Shown one piece after another: positions 61,832 to 64,000 of a stretch of DNA of 64,000 nucleotides. Position 1 is the stretch's first letter, and every line of letters begins with the position of its first letter. Under the pieces are notes generated by a model. That model did not search any database, had not been told where the DNA came from, and worked only from the letters and a program-made list of their open reading frames with translations. The stretch is from Trinickia violacea. GTDB taxonomy: Bacteria; Pseudomonadota; Gammaproteobacteria; Burkholderiales; Burkholderiaceae. The stretch lies in NCBI RefSeq assembly GCF_005280735.1, contig NZ_CP040077.1:310001-374000 (forward strand), written 5' to 3'. The position numbers and the translations under genes are program-made.

Positions 61832-64000
61832 TCACTTCGCCACCACCACCGGAATCCCCCGCAACGTCCCCGCGCCCTTCGCTTCATCGAGCGCCTTTTG
61901 CACGTCACGGCTCGTCGCCGCATCGACGCCGAGCTTCACCGCAAGATCGCGTTCGCTGCGCTTCACGCCCGCGAGGTTCGCGAGCTTCACGTGCCCATAG
62001 CCGCGCACACGTGCGTGCAGCTCGGCGAGCTTCGCGGCATCGTCGGCATTGGCTGCGTTCAACACCGCGAACGCACGCCCCATCGTCGCCTCGTAGTCGC
62101 CCGCCAGCGCCCGCTCCATGCGCCGCTCGACCGTGCGGCCGAACGGATCGAGCGCCGTGCCGCGCAGGCCGCGCCATTTCGCGAGCGTGCCGAGCACCGG
62201 CCAGAACCACTGGCCGAACTCCTTCTTGCGCGGCACGCTGCCGTGCTCGGGCTTGGCGATGGTCGGTGGCGCGAGGTTGAACTTCACCGTGAAGTCCTTG
62301 CCCGCCGTGCCTTCGAATTGCGCTTCGAGCGCTTCGCGGAACGCCGCGTCCGTGTGCAGGCGCGCGACTTCGTATTCGTCCTTCACCGCGAGCAGTCGAT
62401 AGAAGGTCGTCGCAACCGCGCGCGAGACGCGCTCGCCGCCGATGCCCGCTTCCGCACGTCGCGCCGCGTCGACGAGCGCGCGATAACGCGTGACATAACG
62501 CGCACCGCCGTACGCCGCGAGACGCGTTTCGCGATCGGCGATCAGCGCATCGAGCGATTCGACCGCCGCTGCCGCCGCCGAAGCCGTAGGCTTGGCAGCA
62601 TGACGCGCCGCCCACAGCGCATCGAGCGCAGCCGGATCGCCCGCCGCAAGCCGCCCCACCGCGAACGCAAGCTGATTCATCGGCACCGCGACATTGTTCA
62701 GCTCGATCGCGCGCATCATCGCCGCGTGCGACACCGGCACGAGCCCCAGCTGCCACGCGAAGCCGAGCATCAGGATGTTCGCGCCGATCGTGTCGCCGAG
62801 GAACTTCGTTGCGAGCTTCTGCGCGTCGCAGGCCGACATGAAGTCCTCGCCGGCGGCGTGGCGCATCTTGTCGATGAGCGCGTCGGCGTGCAGGCTCGCA
62901 TCGGGGTTCTGCACGAACGACGCGTTCGGGATCGCGTGCGTGTTGACGACGATCCGCGTGCGGCCGTGCCGCACCGATTGCAGCGCCTCGGCGCTCGCGC
63001 CCACCACCATGTCGCACGCGAGCAGCACGTCGGCCTGCTGCGTGTCGATGCGCACTTGGTTCAGCCATTCGTCGCGCGCCGCGAAGCGCACGAACGACAG
63101 CACCGAGCCGCCTTTTTGCGCGAAGCCCATGAAGTCGAGCACGGAGGCGCTCTTGCCTTCGAGGTGCGCCGCCATGCTGATCAGCGCGCCGACCGTCACG
63201 ACGCCCGTGCCGCCCACGCCGGTGACGAGGATGTCGTACGGCGCGGCGTCGAGATGGGTGGCCGGGATCGGCAGCGCATCGACGCGCGCAGCGAGTGCCG
63301 CTTCATCGAAGGCGGCGCCCGCCGCCTTCTTGAGCTTGCCGCCTTCGATCGTCACGAAGCTCGGGCAGAAGCCGTTCACGCACGAAAAGTCCTTGTTGCA
63401 CGACGATTGATCGATGCGGCGCTTGCGGCCGAGCGGCGTCTCGACGGGCTCCACCGACAAGCAGTTCGACTGCACGCCGCAATCGCCGCAGCCTTCGCAG
63501 ACTTCCTCGTTGATGAAGAGGCGCTTGTCCGGATCGGGGAACTCGCCTTTCTTGCGGCGGCGGCGTTTTTCGGCGGCGCAGGTCTGGTCGTAGATCAGCA
63601 CCGTGACGCCTTCGATTTCGCGCAGCTCGCGCTGGACGGTATCGAGCTCGCTGCGATGGTGGAACGTCGTGCCGTTCGGGAAGAGGCCGTGATGGCCATC
63701 GTATTTCTCGGGTTCGTCGCTCACCACGACGAAGCGCGACACGCCTTCGGCCTCGACCTGCCGCGCGATTTGCGGCACGGAGATGCTGCCGTCGACGGGC
63801 TGTCCGCCCGTCATCGCGACCGCGTCGTTGTAGAGGATCTTGTAGGTGATGTTCGTGCCCGCCGCGACGGCCTGACGGATCGCGAGAATGCCCGAGTGGA
63901 AATAGGTGCCGTCGCCGAGATTCTGGAAGACGTGGCGCGTTTTCGTGAACATCGAGTGCGAGGCCCAGTCGACGCCTTCGCCGCCCATCTGGATGAGGCC
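61832..64000 (-). CDS. Indolepyruvate ferredoxin oxidoreductase family protein, C-terminal part (5' end outside window)
   Basis: The frame continues past the right edge (codons reading GLIQ before MGGEGVDW). The visible 722 residues include the end of the thiamine-diphosphate domain (GDGTYFHSGILAIRQAVAAGTNITYKILYNDAVAMTGGQP) and Cys-rich iron-sulfur segments (EEVCEGCGDCGVQSNCL, CNKDFSCVNGFCPSF). A pyruvate-oxidoreductase gamma-type domain (DILVTGVGGTGVVTVGALISMAAHLEG) and a C-terminal DUF6537-type region follow. The family oxidatively decarboxylates arylpyruvates to acyl-CoA. The fused single-chain form is typical of proteobacteria. Confidence 0.93.
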   Translation of the reverse strand, partial: GLIQMGGEGVDWASHSMFTKTRHVFQNLGDGTYFHSGILAIRQAVAAGTNITYKILYNDAVAMTGGQPVDGSISVPQIARQVEAEGVSRFVVVSDEPEKYDGHHGLFPNGTTFHHRSELDTVQRELREIEGVTVLIYDQTCAAEKRRRRKKGEFPDPDKRLFINEEVCEGCGDCGVQSNCLSVEPVETPLGRKRRIDQSSCNKDFSCVNGFCPSFVTIEGGKLKKAAGAAFDEAALAARVDALPIPATHLDAAPYDILVTGVGGTGVVTVGALISMAAHLEGKSASVLDFMGFAQKGGSVLSFVRFAARDEWLNQVRIDTQQADVLLACDMVVGASAEALQSVRHGRTRIVVNTHAIPNASFVQNPDASLHADALIDKMRHAAGEDFMSACDAQKLATKFLGDTIGANILMLGFAWQLGLVPVSHAAMMRAIELNNVAVPMNQLAFAVGRLAAGDPAALDALWAARHAAKPTASAAAAAVESLDALIADRETRLAAYGGARYVTRYRALVDAARRAEAGIGGERVSRAVATTFYRLLAVKDEYEVARLHTDAAFREALEAQFEGTAGKDFTVKFNLAPPTIAKPEHGSVPRKKEFGQWFWPVLGTLAKWRGLRGTALDPFGRTVERRMERALAGDYEATMGRAFAVLNAANADDAAKLAELHARVRGYGHVKLANLAGVKRSERDLAVKLGVDAATSRDVQKALDEAKGAGTLRGIPVVVAK

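Noticed and set aside
1..64000. CRISPR arrays, tRNA or rRNA genes, prophage
   Set aside because: No short regularly spaced direct repeats with unique spacers, no cloverleaf-like T-loop sequences outside coding genes, and no phage structural genes were seen.

Overview
The window is about 64 kb of high-GC DNA that reads as a Burkholderiaceae chromosome (Burkholderia, Paraburkholderia, Caballeronia or Trinickia type). The basis is gene content: a BPSS1780-family membrane protein, PadR/DUF1700 pair, DUF2182 protein, Tle3-type T6SS cargo and a fused indolepyruvate ferredoxin oxidoreductase, with strong G/C third-position codon use. No rRNA, tRNA, CRISPR array or prophage was seen. The genus cannot be fixed from sequence alone.

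Layout. 1-7.4 kb: end of a T6SS vgrG followed by a Tle3-type phospholipase effector, its Tla3-type adaptor, a small exported protein that is the likely immunity protein, a PAAR protein, and two unassigned genes. 7.5-10.9 kb: SRPBCC protein, beta-propeller protein, TPR/winged-helix regulator and a DUF2182 membrane protein. 11.1-15.6 kb: a tight four-gene cluster of SGNH hydrolase, amidohydrolase-like protein lacking its HxH metal motif, NodU/TobZ-type carbamoyltransferase and a 100-residue orphan; I could not match it to a described pathway. 15.6-18.8 kb: TetR regulator with divergent tautomerase, a frameshifted IS110-family element, and a GFA protein. 18.9-21.6 kb: membrane protein, DUF1700 protein and PadR regulator with a duplicated operator-like element.

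21.6-30.4 kb holds the most notable module, all on the minus strand: a two-subunit ATP-citrate-lyase-like enzyme, a 2-hydroxycarboxylate transporter, and a DctB/DctD-like two-component system. A sigma-54 promoter match (30672-30686) with a dyad upstream precedes the first gene, which suggests that the NtrC-class regulator at the operon end activates its own operon. 30.8-36.9 kb is a complete ribose operon (rbsK, rbsD, rbsA, rbsC, rbsB) ending in a Cra/FruR-like LacI-family regulator, with an extended -10 promoter and a Cra-like site in front.

37-44.4 kb: chemoreceptor with a C-terminal xWxxF tail, NCS2 permease, cation/proton antiporter, EAL phosphodiesterase, CutC. 44.4-47.5 kb: an isolated radical SAM gene next to an IS5-type remnant. 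47.5-54 kb: class A penicillin-binding protein, LEA-like lipoprotein, 14-repeat leucine-rich protein, two unknowns, and a repeat-rich intergenic region (42-bp tandem repeats, then a 46-nt near-palindrome). 54-61 kb: Asp/Glu racemase-family protein and D-amino-acid dehydrogenase, divergent from a branched-chain-type ABC transporter whose LivM and LivG parts are fused. The window ends with a RelE/Phd-type toxin-antitoxin pair and the C-terminal part of an indolepyruvate ferredoxin oxidoreductase that runs off the right edge.
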